Below are positions 46,701-56,487 of a stretch of 64,000 bases of DNA, one piece after another; position 1 is the stretch's first letter; each line of letters starts with the position of its first letter. The position numbers were made by a program, and so were the translations under genes. This stretch comes from Schistosoma mansoni (lineage: Eukaryota; Platyhelminthes; Trematoda; Strigeidida; Schistosomatidae), in assembly GCF_000237925.1 (NCBI RefSeq), contig NC_031502.1, positions 29,463,266 to 29,527,265 on the forward strand. The letters run 5' to 3'. The notes under the pieces are model-generated. The model made no database searches and was not told where the DNA came from. It saw nothing but the letters and a program-made list of their open reading frames with translations.

Positions 46701-47554
46701 AAAGGAAGGAGACGTCTGGTAAGAAATCTTGGGGAATTTCAAGTCCTATGCGGTAGCATCCACAGAAAGAAGGAAAATTTACAATTCAGTAAGCTTTGTG
46801 GAGGCTCACGTAAGAGACTTGACTTATTACAAACTTATGCAGCTTTAAAACTAATCAGTACTCTCGCTTACAGTCAACGTTTCTTCCTTTAATAACTTTC
46901 AGTAAGTTTTTTTCAAAACTCCTTCCCCCTTTGATGTCTTAAAGAAGGTTATACGGCACACTGTTTTTACGTTTGTTTGTTGATACATATAAAAACATCC
47001 AGATTTGTCACTTGTTAAGCCTAGAATGCTATATTGGCTGTATTTTTATGAAAGTAATAGGGTATTCTTATCAAGTCTCAGGTTCAGAATATAATTTTGA
47101 GTTTATTTCACTGCATACATAAAAATAGTTGATATCAAATATAATATTCACTGGCAAAGCATTTGTCGAATACACCTATAGGGTAACTCTGAAGTGAAAA
47201 TGTCACTCAATCTACAACAAAAATATATCACGTCAAAGTTTAATTATAAGCATTACTTTAAACAATGAGATTTGATTGTTACCTTTGGTCTCAGAAATAG
47301 ATTTTTGTAAGATCTGAATAAATAAATACATTAGCAATACCAAAAATACTTGCTCTCTTTTTTGACTTACGGCCAAGCTTTTTATTCTTGGGATATTCCT
47401 TGTTAACGCTACAAGTTTGATTTAATTTGTCTAAATCGATATTAATTCCTGACAACTTTGCGGAAGGACAACCAGTCGACTTTGGTTTCTTTGAATGTTT
47501 GCGAGTCCTAGCTTTACAGTCTAGCTCACCGCGTGCCGTCCTTTTCACAGATAT
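37629..47554 (-). CDS. Gene 2: nucleolin-like three-RRM RNA-binding protein (multi-exon)
   Basis: Host gene on the minus strand, paralogue of gene 1. Exons: 47,371-47,554; 46,064-46,272; 43,948-44,144; 42,660-42,923; 40,139-40,242; 37,629-37,718. Every junction keeps the frame and every border is GT-AG. Product: Lys/Arg-rich leader, RRM1 ([15 protein letters not shown]), RRM2 over two exons ([16 protein letters not shown]), a degenerate RRM3 over two exons ([17 protein letters not shown]), and a Lys-rich tail. This matches the general design of nucleolin-type proteins, so ribosomal RNA or general RNA binding is inferred rather than shown. Introns hold an SR3-like LINE, a solo LTR, Sm-alpha SINE pieces with a ribozyme, and a tRNA-like sequence. 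First and last exons were not found, and the phase left open at 37,629 requires a further exon downstream. Confidence 0.75.
37880..38045 (-). mobile_element. Sm-alpha-like SINE, tRNA-like head
   Basis: The minus strand carries an A-box-like TAGCTAAGAGG (37,966-37,976) and a B-box-like GGTTGGAGTCTC (37,921-37,932). They are followed by GAGTGAACATCGACTCTGAG, the sequence that precedes the hammerhead in schistosome Sm-alpha SINEs. After that it departs, so no ribozyme is attached to this copy. Lies in gene 2 between exons. Confidence 0.6.
38080..38438 (+). repeat. LTR-like repeat, third family, copy 2 (candidate)
   Basis: Related to 28,350-28,796, with the same GGGGAT/ATCCCC hairpin at its left end and a TATAAATA box about 210 bp in. 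It is flanked by a 7-bp direct repeat GTTGACC (38,073-38,079 and 38,439-38,445). It sits between two SINE pieces. Solo LTR is the likeliest identity; the family is not assigned. Confidence 0.4.
38480..38690 (-). mobile_element. Sm-alpha-like SINE with hammerhead ribozyme
   Basis: Minus-strand copy starting near CCCAGAGTGGACATCAACTC, with the ribozyme at 38,578-38,640 and a tail of the kind found in schistosome Sm-alpha repeats (GCTAGCCACTATCCATCTTT). The tRNA-like head is missing. Known Sm-alpha elements are SINE-like repeats of about 330 bp that carry an active hammerhead. Confidence 0.7.
38578..38640 (-). ncRNA. Hammerhead ribozyme (schistosome Sm-alpha type)
   Basis: Minus strand. Core CTGATGAG at 38,616-38,623 and GAAA around 38,599-38,602. 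Stem I pairs CATCCAG (38,624-38,630) with TTGGATT (38,584-38,590). The GUC cleavage triplet is 38,591-38,593, so cleavage would fall between 38,591 and 38,590. Stem III is the very short self-complementary ACGCGCGT, as known for schistosome hammerheads, which favour dimers or tertiary contacts. Stem II is GUCC/GAAC: one pair differs from the usual GGAC, so activity may be weakened. Confidence 0.85.
38691..40138. other. Gene 2 intron without recognised elements
   Basis: AT-rich. A 116-codon plus-strand frame (39,533-39,883) has no recognisable domain and lies inside an intron of gene 2 on the opposite strand. Confidence 0.35.
40139..40242 (-). CDS. Gene 2 exon E: second half of RRM3 (104 nt)
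   Basis: Acceptor TTTACATAG and donor GTACGA. It encodes [20 protein letters not shown] and then [14 protein letters not shown]. Length and phases are identical to gene 1 exon 12,446-12,549. Beta3-alpha2-beta4 of an RRM by eye. Confidence 0.75.
41400..42570 (-). mobile_element. SR3/Perere-3-like LINE, 5'-truncated
   Basis: Minus-strand RTE-type polymerase 3' half: [41 protein letters not shown] (from F/Y-ADD, with FSDD here) and [18 protein letters not shown]. The C-terminal [16 protein letters not shown] and [15 protein letters not shown] are typical of this family. Several frames are needed. The 3' end is near 41,430. It lies in the gene 2 intron between 40,242 and 42,660. Confidence 0.75.
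42660..42923 (-). CDS. Gene 2 exon D: RRM2 second half and RRM3 first half
   Basis: Acceptor TTTATTTTTAG and donor GTAGGT. It encodes [20 protein letters not shown], then [12 protein letters not shown] and, after a linker, [20 protein letters not shown]. The first base completes a Gly codon with the preceding exon (...GIFNG|S). The last two bases join the 104-nt exon. Confidence 0.8.
43366..43441 (+). other. tRNA-derived sequence (tRNA pseudogene or SINE head)
   Basis: Has an A-box-like stretch (ACCCAATAGTCTAAGGC) and, at tRNA spacing, a B-box-like GGTTCGATTTG. I could not fold a full cloverleaf with a clear anticodon, so it is more likely a SINE head or pseudogene than a working tRNA. It lies in a gene 2 intron. 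Confidence 0.4.
43948..44144 (-). CDS. Gene 2 exon C: first half of RRM2
   Basis: Acceptor TTATCTAG and donor GTAGGT. It encodes [20 protein letters not shown], then [20 protein letters not shown] (beta1-alpha1, RNP2-like LIIRNL) and [14 protein letters not shown]. Phase 0 in, two bases out. No equivalent could be confirmed in gene 1. It is too interrupted by partial codons to show as one long ORF but fits both neighbours exactly. Confidence 0.75.
45381..45737 (+). repeat. Solo LTR, second Gypsy-like family, copy 2
   Basis: 357 bp, TGTAGTG...CACTACA, so the ends form a 7-bp inverted repeat. Perfect ATAG duplications flank it (45,377-45,380 and 45,738-45,741). Aligns end to end with 22,674-23,029. 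It lies in the gene 2 intron between 44,144 and 46,064, where its promoter or polyadenylation signals could influence transcripts. Confidence 0.85.
46064..46272 (-). CDS. Gene 2 exon B: complete RRM1
   Basis: Acceptor TCGTTATTAAG and donor GTAAGT. After two joining bases it encodes [20 protein letters not shown] (beta1-alpha1), then [20 protein letters not shown] (beta3-alpha2) and [11 protein letters not shown]. Phase 0 out, as in gene 1. Confidence 0.8.
47371..47554 (-). CDS. Gene 2 exon A: Lys/Arg-rich leader
   Basis: Acceptor TTAACACTTCAG and donor GTAAGT. It encodes [36 protein letters not shown] and [11 protein letters not shown]. It leaves one base, which together with GG of the next exon gives Arg. 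Shorter and barely alignable with gene 1 exon A except in composition. It enters in a different phase from gene 1 exon A, so upstream exons differ. Confidence 0.6.
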
Positions 47555-48382
47555 CTGAAGTGTTAAGAATAGGGGGATTCACTTTAAAACACAGAATTCT
47601 TGTGCAGTGGGAGTATAAAATTTGTTAGATTAGTAAAACAAGGTTTTTAGTTGATTGTACGACGTAAATATTATGAGAAAATAATGCAGAACAAAAATGA
47701 TGTACTTCTAGACCTTTGCAAACAAGTAGTAAACCAAATGAACTTACAAAACTTGATTTTTAAAAAAATACTTTGTTTCTTTTGTGTATTTCAGTTGTAG
47801 ACAGATAGGAAAAGAATAATGAGAACTTTGTTTCTTTACAGCCGTACACTCCCCACAGAACAGAGCCGTCTTACTGCTAAAGCTCATGACAGACAAGACT
47901 TTACTATCACAATGTAAGGCCTGGAGTGTGTATCATTCTAAGTTCATACGTCCTAAGAGAATATTGGTTATTGGTAATGTCCAATCACCTAGAATTAATT
48001 CAGATCGAAATTATGCATTTGTGATTAGATCTTTTGGTAACAAAGCCAAGGAGTAAGTACGGACAATATAGACAAAAAAACGTGGAATCTAGTACGGATG
48101 TGTATTGGTCCAAGTTGTCAAACGTCATTCAAGCTTACGATTAAAGATATGGGATATAAACAGAAACCAAAAGTTACAAGGAACCACATGAGAGTTGAGA
48201 GAAAAATAAATGAATGACTTCCAGGAATAACAATCTAGAAAGGACTCGCGTTCTCAATTTCGAGTAAAACGTTTTGTGCGAGGGATATACTTAATCCTAA
48301 AACGTACCAAAAGTTGATCCTGCAACCTAGTGATCTTAAAATCAAACTCCGTTATCAATGAGCGGATACTCTACATAAGATA
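47555..48382. other. Upstream flank of gene 2, nothing recognised
   Basis: No clear upstream exon or promoter. A short stretch near 48,100 (GTGTATTGGTCCAAGTTG) resembles the LINE-A 3' tail but is too short to call. Confidence 0.3.
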
Positions 48383-50000
48383 ATGGTATTCTCAGAACTA
48401 TGGCAAAGAATGGATTTATCCCCGCTACTGCAATTGTTGAAACCAACGTCATTTAATACCATTGACAACACTTTAAGGTTGTTACATGAAACGTATTTAA
48501 GAATCCCACGCCTTTCTACACAATTTAATGATAAAAAGACTCATAGACTCCGGTTCCCTTTATTTATTAATCCTTATCACAATGAATATGATCCCTACAG
48601 ATATGTAGTTGCGTATGTTCAAAACACCAGATTTGACGAGCCTCCTTAAACGTATAAACCTGGAAGTACACCCGAAGCAACCCATAAAGGTGAAAATGAG
48701 TTGGGAAATAATAGGGAAACGCACCAGAATGTCTGCTTTTTCGACTGTCAGGAAGAAATAATGCGGATTTGTGATTGAGATGAAAAAACTAATTAATATA
48801 TGGGTGGAACTTTCTCACAAAAGACTAAGAAACATGAACAAGTATGTAATTAGGGATATAAAATATAAGTTAATATCAAGTTGCGTATCAAGTACGCCTT
48901 CCGACTTTCAACGTAAATGTCGCACATTAAACTTCGTCTTAGTATGGAAAAAGATAGAGTGCCTACTGTTTCTTCTTTAATTAGGCCCCATAATTCTTCA
49001 ACAAAGTTTACCACAACCCTTGTACCTTAATTTCAAACGTTTAGCATTAGCGACTTATTTGTTAGCACATCCAAGATTACATAACAGTGTTATGGATTCG
49101 GTTTACAATCGATTGGTTTACAGCAATTTCTTGAGGAATATGAACGGTGTTATGGGCCTGAAAACGTAATTTATAATGTGTATTTGTTGAAGTACCTTCC
49201 TGATGATTTTCGTTCGCATAGGCCTTTAGATCCTTTTTCCACTTTCCCATTCGAGCTTTATATGAAGCACATTAAGAAATCAGTGCATAGTGGGTATGCT
49301 GTAGCCAAACAAGCAGCTCAGTGTTATGCGGAGATATCTTTCTATGATAGGCTTCAAGCTAGCATATCGACTGATGCTATAAAACAATCGTTAAGGCACA
49401 CTCAGGGAAACAGGTGATTATGCTTAGGAATGTAAAAAATAACATTTACGCCGGATGATGTTATTCTGGCACACGGAAAGCCTGGTCTTGTAACTGATGT
49501 AGGGAAAAATGGACTTACGACATTTGGATCATTTTACAGACCCAAGGAATTAATTCTAAGAATTCTTCTATTTTAGTGACATAGGAATATTTATGTGCTC
49601 GGCAGTTAGTCATGAGCACACATATGTTTCCATTGAGGATGTTAATTATAAATATATTGCCCTTAAATATGTTATTAATTCAGTGATTGTTCCATTGCTA
49701 CATACGTCTATGTGAATATATTGTTTTTAACTTTTGCTGATGGTATTACTTTAAACCATTCCCTACTTAGCCGACCAACAAGCAGTACGTAATTATAGAC
49801 GCACCGAGCATAAGGCAGGTTCTGATTGCAGCAAAACAGTGGATTGTGGGAAAAGGACTTTGTCTCTATCTTACGGACCTTGCTGATATGCACCTACAAA
49901 ACAGTGCCCAATCAGATGACAACTGGCCAGTCATGAAGTGTAAGGTCATCCACGAATGCGGTGAGTTACAAACATAAAAACGATCGTTTCCAGACTGTAA
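48383..50000 (+). pseudogene. Decayed transposase-like gene (DNA transposon, tentative)
   Basis: Several broken plus-strand frames appear to belong together. The clearest (49,100-49,417) reads FLEEYERCYGPENVIYNVYL, LKYLPDDFRSHRPLDPFSTF and PFELYMKHIKKSVHSGYAVA. Then follow DVILAHGKPGLVTDV and FYRPKELI, and SHEHTYVSIEDVNYKYIAL further on. The 'YNVHxLxHLxDDxxxxGxLDxFSxFPFExYL' pattern is familiar from DUF4218-like regions of transposase-related proteins (CACTA/EnSpm type), but the family is recalled from memory. The frame at 48,383-48,649 may be its N-terminal part or something unrelated. Stops and frame changes show it is dead. Confidence 0.35.
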
Positions 50001-50999
50001 AGGAGTTGTTGGCTTCATTCAACAAATTGAATGTTTACGATGTCAACAGTTCTACGGATGTAAACACTCTGCCAATAAACAAACAGAAGCGGAAGAGGTC
50101 AGTATGGTAATGTAACATTTTGTAGAGGTGCATTGAAACGAAAATAAGGGTTTCTGTACAATCCCGTTGACATGGATGTGGCCGAGATGCATACTGGAAA
50201 CATCCACGTCCAATATCCTAAATTTCGGTTGCTGGACACTTGTCTCACCGATTGCCAAATAGGTGTGTTTACTTTAAAGATGTTAGTAAAGTAGTTCGAC
50301 ACAGTTGGATATGTCGCCCTCAACGTTCAAGTCTAGGCGTGTGAGCAGTGCGTTAGCGGCCGGATAAGTCACGTGTCTGACTGAGTTAAGTACTTAAGAT
50401 TTGATAGACTGTATGCTGTACTGCAGAACGTATGGTCTGCTGTTTCAGACTTCAGTGCCAACATTATGCAGCTAATCTCGAAGTCTGGTGGGCGTAAACA
50501 TCCGCGGCAATTTGATTTCGGACTATCAAGTTTGTAGTTCCCTTTGTCATCTGAAGTGGAACCGGGGACGTTGGACGCATGTCTTCAGCAAGAGAACATT
50601 AGGGAAAAATTTGTACGTTAACAAAATTCATTGGATTATTCGTTCATATTGCAGATGGCCATGTTGACGCGGTTGGATAATCTTAAAATGTCTACGCGCT
50701 ATTTTTTGTCATACGCCACGACACCTGAAGCTGCCAGCCATTTTAATCTACATGGCACTTCATAAATTCAGGTTTTACGGGTGCATACGAAGTAAGAACT
50801 TTTTTTCAAAACATTCAGGAGCATTAACAACTCGGTTCCTATCCTCATCCTTCACCGAAAAAGAACTTGAAAAACTGTATGACATCATGGCGCAAGGGTA
50901 CTTTCACGATAGAGACAGAATACAAAAGCGTAATCGAAGAGAACAGGAATATATATGTACTAATTTAAACTCAACTATTCGCTGCTGTACTATAGTTGC
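50001..50999. other. Unrecognised stretch
   Basis: Contains a 134-codon plus frame (50,752-51,156) whose first part includes SFTEKELEKLYDIMAQGYFH and DRDRIQKRNRREQEY. It looks protein-like but I do not know it. Its end runs into the repeat at 51 kb. It may be a host exon, or part of the transposase-like remnant to its left. Confidence 0.3.
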
Positions 51000-51527
51000 A
51001 AAGCCACAAAATGCCCTGGTACGGCCGAGAGTGGGGAGAGTCAGCTCTCCCTTTCAAAATGCTCTCACCTGGCCACGTGCGAACAACCACTGCCAGAGAT
51101 GTCCTACTCACTGCTTTTTTGCGGCGGGGGTGTTGTTTACGAAATTGAGAGGATGAAAAGTGAATGCTTAGTGCTATAGCCGAATTGGTGGACACGGAGG
51201 GTACATCTACAAGAGTTGGCTGGAAAATCCTGATTCCAAACCAATGGTGCACATAGGCTCCAGGATCCTGAAAGAAGAAATAGCGTATGAACCAAGTGTC
51301 GGTCACCGGCTACCATGGGACTGCATCTCCTGACGTTGCTCTACTGCCTTGTGGATCAGACCTTTAGATCGAAGGCTCTGTGTGTGGCTCCCTAAGAAAA
51401 CCATTTGCTTCGGTTTGGGCACCCTAGCAGTATCACAGTCCACACACAAATCGAATAATTTGTGTGGCGCATATCTATTTGGTGTCCCCTTGTACTAATG
51501 TTTATGTATTTAAATAAATAAAATTAA
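51000..51527 (+). mobile_element. Non-autonomous repeat with LINE-B tail, copy 2
   Basis: Plus-strand counterpart of 9,246-9,790, including the shared body (CAAAACCAATGG-like and CTACTGCCTTGTGGATCAGA blocks) and the LINE-B-type tail ending with A/T-rich sequence near 51,527. No coding domain. Confidence 0.55.
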
Positions 51528-52114
51528 AAAAATATTTGCAATGTTCAGTATTAACGAACATAGCCGTAAGCATGGCTTCACGTAGACAGTTGCTTAAAAA
51601 CTATTGCAGTTAGAGATAGTTGTATTATTTTCGGTTCATTAAATTTCAAAATTCATAGGAATATCACTTTGCTTCGTAATAGTCAAACATCCGTTTAATA
51701 AAGGCATTACTAGTGAAATATTTTTCATATCTAACTTCGTTTTTAATAAACATTCTTTAACATGAGCTTATTTTCTAACTTGCATGTGAAATTCTGAGTG
51801 ATTGTTGAGAAAGCCTGTCTGGTTTTAAATCCACTAATAATTAAGTGCACGTGCCTGATTAGTAAACTATAGCCTTTTTTTGCAGATCGCAGATTACAAT
51901 AAGACGTGGCATTCATAATGAAAATAAATAACAATCGTTGCTCAAGTACTTGTCTACTATCCATAATCTTGTACAATATGGCATTTTTTCAGTAATTTTC
52001 TTTAAATAAGTACCATCTTTAACGTCGACTGCAGTTGTCGTCTGGTTTATTATGGAAATAAATGTGAACATAGGAGACATTTGGGGTTGGGCAAAAGGTG
52101 AGTCAAGAATTCGA
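51528..52114. other. Spacer, nothing recognised
   Basis: AT-rich, short ORFs only. Confidence 0.4.
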
Positions 52115-52350
52115 ACCAAAAGTAGACAAGTTGTCGTGCAGTTAAGTGGAAAGTATACAATTTGGAGACATGAAACGCAGCAACAAAACAGGGAGAATTC
52201 ACAAGATTTCCTCATGACAGGTGAAAAAGCAGACATTCTGGTGCATCTTCCTGCTATTCCCCTTTATTTTCCAACATATATCCCCGTTTATTTCCCCCTT
52301 TGTTTGCCTTTCTTTCACCTATATGGGTTGCTTGGGACCATCCTAATGAT
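52115..52350 (+). repeat. Unclassified dispersed repeat, copy 2
   Basis: Shares ordered blocks with 18,600-18,770 (GTAGACAA, AAAGCAGACATT, GGTTGCTTGGG). Contains a pyrimidine-rich run near 52,255-52,320. Possibly an old SINE-like element. Confidence 0.35.
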
Positions 52351-52499
52351 GAACGAAATTTAAGACTCGTTTGTACAGATTAATCCACTACGTGGTATTG
52401 ATTCTGATGTTCACACAAAAATAAACCCAGAGTTACAATCTAGCTGAAAAGAATTCAAATTCTAAAAAAAATAACATACAAATCAGTCAGACATTCAGC

Positions 52500-55400
52500 A
52501 AACTTTAAAGATTTTGGAAGTTGCATTGGAAACATTTTCCTGAATTAACCAACCTGCACCAAGATCTGCAAATAAATGTGAGTGGTTTTCGAAAAAATCG
52601 AAGTAACACAATGTGATAATCATAACTCAGTAATATACATCTACATAAAACAATAGGATAGCCGACCAGCCATGTCCGACGACAATCCAGTGGTGTCATC
52701 GAATGAGACGTTATCGCGCACTTGAAGGTCAAAGTGTCGTAAAACGGCTCAGTTTCAGTTTGTAAAGGACAGGAGACTTGATGGCCTGTGTTAGTCCTGG
52801 CAATGATGGTCTCTCAGTTGATCCAACTTTCTTTTGAAAGAATCGACGGATGGAACCTCAACCACGTACTGAGGTAATAAATTCCGCTCGTTGATGATTC
52901 CATGAAAAAGTCGATAGTCAGCTGACAAGTAATTCGTTCTGGGCTTGTGAACTTTTTAGGAGTGTCCTTGTAAATTTTCTATTTTGGAAGACCAGAAAAA
53001 TGAGGGCATATCAGATGCAAATTTTTTACTAAGCAATTTGAAAACTGTAATCAAGTCGCCTCTGATTCTTCGATATGACAGAGGGAATAGGTTTAGCTTG
53101 ATCAGTCTAGTATCATACGAGAGCCTCGCTATTCCGGGAATCAGCTTAGTTCCTGTTATCTGAACCCTTTTCAAGAGCTCACTGACTTTTTTTAGGCAGG
53201 GGATAGCTGCTTGTATGCAGTACTCAAGTTTAGGACGCACGAACACTGTAAACAAAGTCAGAAACGTTTTAGCGTCGAGACGATTAAAAGCCCTGCGTAT
53301 GGACCATAAAGTTCTAAAACCTTTGGCAGCTATTGCACGACAGTGTGCAGTAGTCCTTAAGTCTTGACTAACGATGACTCCTAAGTCATTGTGTGTCTGG
53401 ACAGTAGGTAGCTCAGTGTTATTCATCGTGTATGTATCTGTACCCCGGTGACCAATATGCATCACAATACACTTGGAAGTATTTATCGGCAATTTCCAGG
53501 TTTGGGACCATTCAGATAATTTCTCCAGGTCGTTTTGGAGTTCTAAGCTACCACCCTTACTTTGTACCGCTCTCCATATCTTGACATCGCAAGCATAGAG
53601 CAAGACTGATGACGATAGTAGATGATGTAGGTCATTTACATACAAGAGGAATAACACTGGCCCTAAAACTGTACTCTGGGTGACCCCACTAAGCACAGTT
53701 TCCCAGCTAGACAGATAGGAGTTCACCCGTACTCTTTGTTGACGCCCAACTAGGAAGTCAATAGGTTGCCTCCAATCCCGACATTTCTCAACTTATATAA
53801 CAGCCAGTTGTAAGAAACTTTGTCAAAAGCTTTGCTGAAGTTAATGTAGGCTGCGTCTATTGGTAACTTTTGGTCTTCAAGAATGTACCAACTTTCACGA
53901 GCTACCGATAGGTTAGTGAGACAGGAAAAACCTGTCAAGTCATGATGTTTTTCAGAAAGCATTCGGTTTTCATCGAGGCACCTAAACAGCCCCTTCCAAA
54001 TAATCTTTTCTAAGATTTTAACAACCACACTAGTTAAGCTAATGGGTCGGTAATTCTCAGGCTTATGTTTTGTACCTGTTTTGAAGACAGGACCTACTAT
54101 GGTGTTCTTCCAGTCTTTTGGTAGACGACCCTGGGTTACGGATAGATTAAGACATATGCTCAAAGGGTTCGCAACATAGTTAGCTAATTCCTTTAGTAAC
54201 CTAGGATGCAGTTCATCGGGTCCCGTGGATTTGCTTATGTCAAGCTTATTTAGCAGACCAAGGACGTCGAGTTCTTTAATGGTCACGCTGTCCAGTGTTT
54301 GTGTGGGGGGATTTTCATGGACTGGTGGGAAGGATGTTTCTATTATATATAGATTGCTAAAGTAGTGTGAGAATACTTGAGCTTTGCCAAAGTCGTCCTC
54401 CACTAATGATGAGGCAGTACTGTCTCCCCATAGTGAAGGAACAGTTCTTCTATTTGTCCTTTGGTTTATATACGAATACAAGCGTTTGGTACATTCTATG
54501 GATTCCTTAACAATTTCCTCTTCGTACAGCTTTCTGGACTTACGGAGGGTCGAGGCACAGGTATTCCGAGCTTTTCGATACTAATATTTTGCCTCATCAG
54601 TCCCCAGTAACATAAACCTATCCCACATTTTCCTTCTTTTACGGAGGAGGTTGCGAACCTCCCTACTGAACCATGGTGGGGGGGTTCTCGGCCCCCTAGG
54701 TGTAGTCCAAGGGATGTGGGGGGCGGTAACTTTTAAGTATAAATTTCTAAGTACGTCCCAAGCCGTTGCAATTGAGGACTGTGGGTCTATTGTCCAATCT
54801 ACTGGTGATGCTGAGTGCATGATATCTTGTATGTTTGCTTTCCAGACGTTAGGTCTAGGCTGAGCTGACGCGTGCTCGTGATCGACACCTATGTGGAAGT
54901 CAAAGGGTAAAACTGCATGGTCACTTTTGACTAGGGGTGGCATGTAATCCAGGTTCTCAACGTCATCCTGATAATGAGTCAATATAAGATCTAACAAGAA
55001 TGATTCAGAGCCCGGGTAGTACCTAGTCGCTTCTTTCACATGTTGCACTAGGGCACATCTGATAACCGCATCAACTAGTTCCTGTTTGTAGGTATTATAT
55101 GACGATTCAGTCCGCAGATTTTCCCAGTCCACCATGGGTGCATTAAAGTCCCCTAGGATCAGCCATCCACCACTTCATGACCAAGTGTTGAGACTGCTTA
55201 GCAGGACCTCATTTACCTAACAGCTTGGACTGCAATAGACCGAACCAATCAGTAGCTCTTTTCGCTTGCATTTCAAGCGGCAACTAACTAATTAACACGT
55301 CTCACTCTCATGGGATACATTGTCGATAATAGCGAATGGAATAGCATTCCTAATGAATACAGCTACTTCCCCCCCTTTACGCTTTTGTGTTGTCGGCCCT

Positions 55401-56325
55401 TACTAATATGAAACCCTCGAGGTCAAGTTCCCCACTATCTATGGACTGCGTCAGCCAAGTTTCTGTGACTGCGATTATGTATGGCTTAGTAGAGTCAATC
55501 TGTACACCTAGTTCCGATCGCTTATTGAGCAAGCTCCAGGCATTGATGAAACAGATCCGAAGCCTTTTTAAGTGGTCTCGTGCTTCACGCAGAGCGGCTT
55601 CGACATCATCCTCTATCGAAGCTTCACAACCCAAAAATTTGCAACTTTTAGGTCTTTTTCGCCAGCGTCTAATCTGAGCTGTAGTTTTTTTCGGCTTCCT
55701 GTCTTTTTAGACGGTTCTCCAGAGGTAAGTCCTTACGGAGAAAAACTCCTGAACCCTTTAATGTATGTCCATTTTGCAAAATCAGGTCGCGTTCATTTGG
55801 GGATTTGAATACTACTTTGGGCAGTCTGGACTGATTAGGCTTCAAATTCTCCAGGCTACCTAGTCTATACACCTTTAGCAAGGTGACTCCGGAGATATTT
55901 TGGGGCATAACGTGATTGAAAGGAACTAGACACGATAATACCCGGAGAGAAGGTGATCTTTGACCAAAAAAGCGGAAAACTGTAAGTTGTTAGGACCAAA
56001 GTACTAACAGACACAATAGAAAAAACAGAGTGCTCTAAAGTAACGACGATAAACTACTCTAATGGAATACTTTAACTGAAACCTATTCAATCAAAGTGTA
56101 AACATTAGTCTTGATACGCTATTAGCGACCAGAACAATAGAATTTACTCAGAGAGGAAAAACTACCTCTCGTTCTACCAGAAGAGCGTCACCTCGATAAT
56201 TCTTAAGATTTTCCAGAATCAGCCGAATCAAGAGTGTTAAATTTGATTTGAGTTCAGCCGTACCGTGTCTAGTAACGTCCATCCTTCAAGTGACGAAAGT
56301 GATGCCATCTTAATGATACATGAAA
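52500..56325 (-). mobile_element. CR1-like LINE, near full length
   Basis: Minus-strand element of about 3.8 kb. It starts near 56,315 with a MASLSSLEGWTLLDTVRLN reading. An N-terminal segment of the nucleic-acid-binding type follows (KSPNERDLILQNGHTLKGS, 55,908-55,669), then the endonuclease (INAWSLLNKRSELG, IIAVTETWLTQS; later PLVKSDHAVLPFD). The polymerase has NYRPISLTSVVVKILEKI, DAAYINFSKAFDKVSYNW and VLGPVLFLLYVNDLHHLL, with YACD where YADD is expected. The C-terminus is RLSYDTRLIKLNLFPLSYRR then IRGDLITVFKLLSKKF. At least five frames are needed. The 3' UTR runs to about 52,500. Domain order fits schistosome CR1-like (SR1/Perere-type) elements. Confidence 0.75.
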
Positions 56326-56347
56326 TAGGATGAATCTTCAGTGATAC

Positions 56348-56487
56348 TGTAGCTGTAAATAATTCCCCGAAATCAATAGCTTTGTAAGTGTTCGACATTG
56401 GATGCTGACTACATTAGTTTTAGTGGACTCGTTTAGCTGAAGGCACTCGGTTATGTATCCGTACCAGATCACGTTACAGAAAAGCGC
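56348..56487 (+). repeat. Partial LTR of the Gypsy-type family
   Basis: About 140 bp matching the start of the LTR at 62,304-62,626 (TGTAGCTGTAAATAATTCCC onwards). It stops abruptly. It lies only about 25 bp beyond the 5' end of the CR1-like LINE. Confidence 0.7.

Noticed and set aside
48230-48360. Possible tRNA-like B box near AGGTTGCAGGATC on the minus strand
   Set aside because: Poor match to the B-box consensus and no A box at tRNA spacing.
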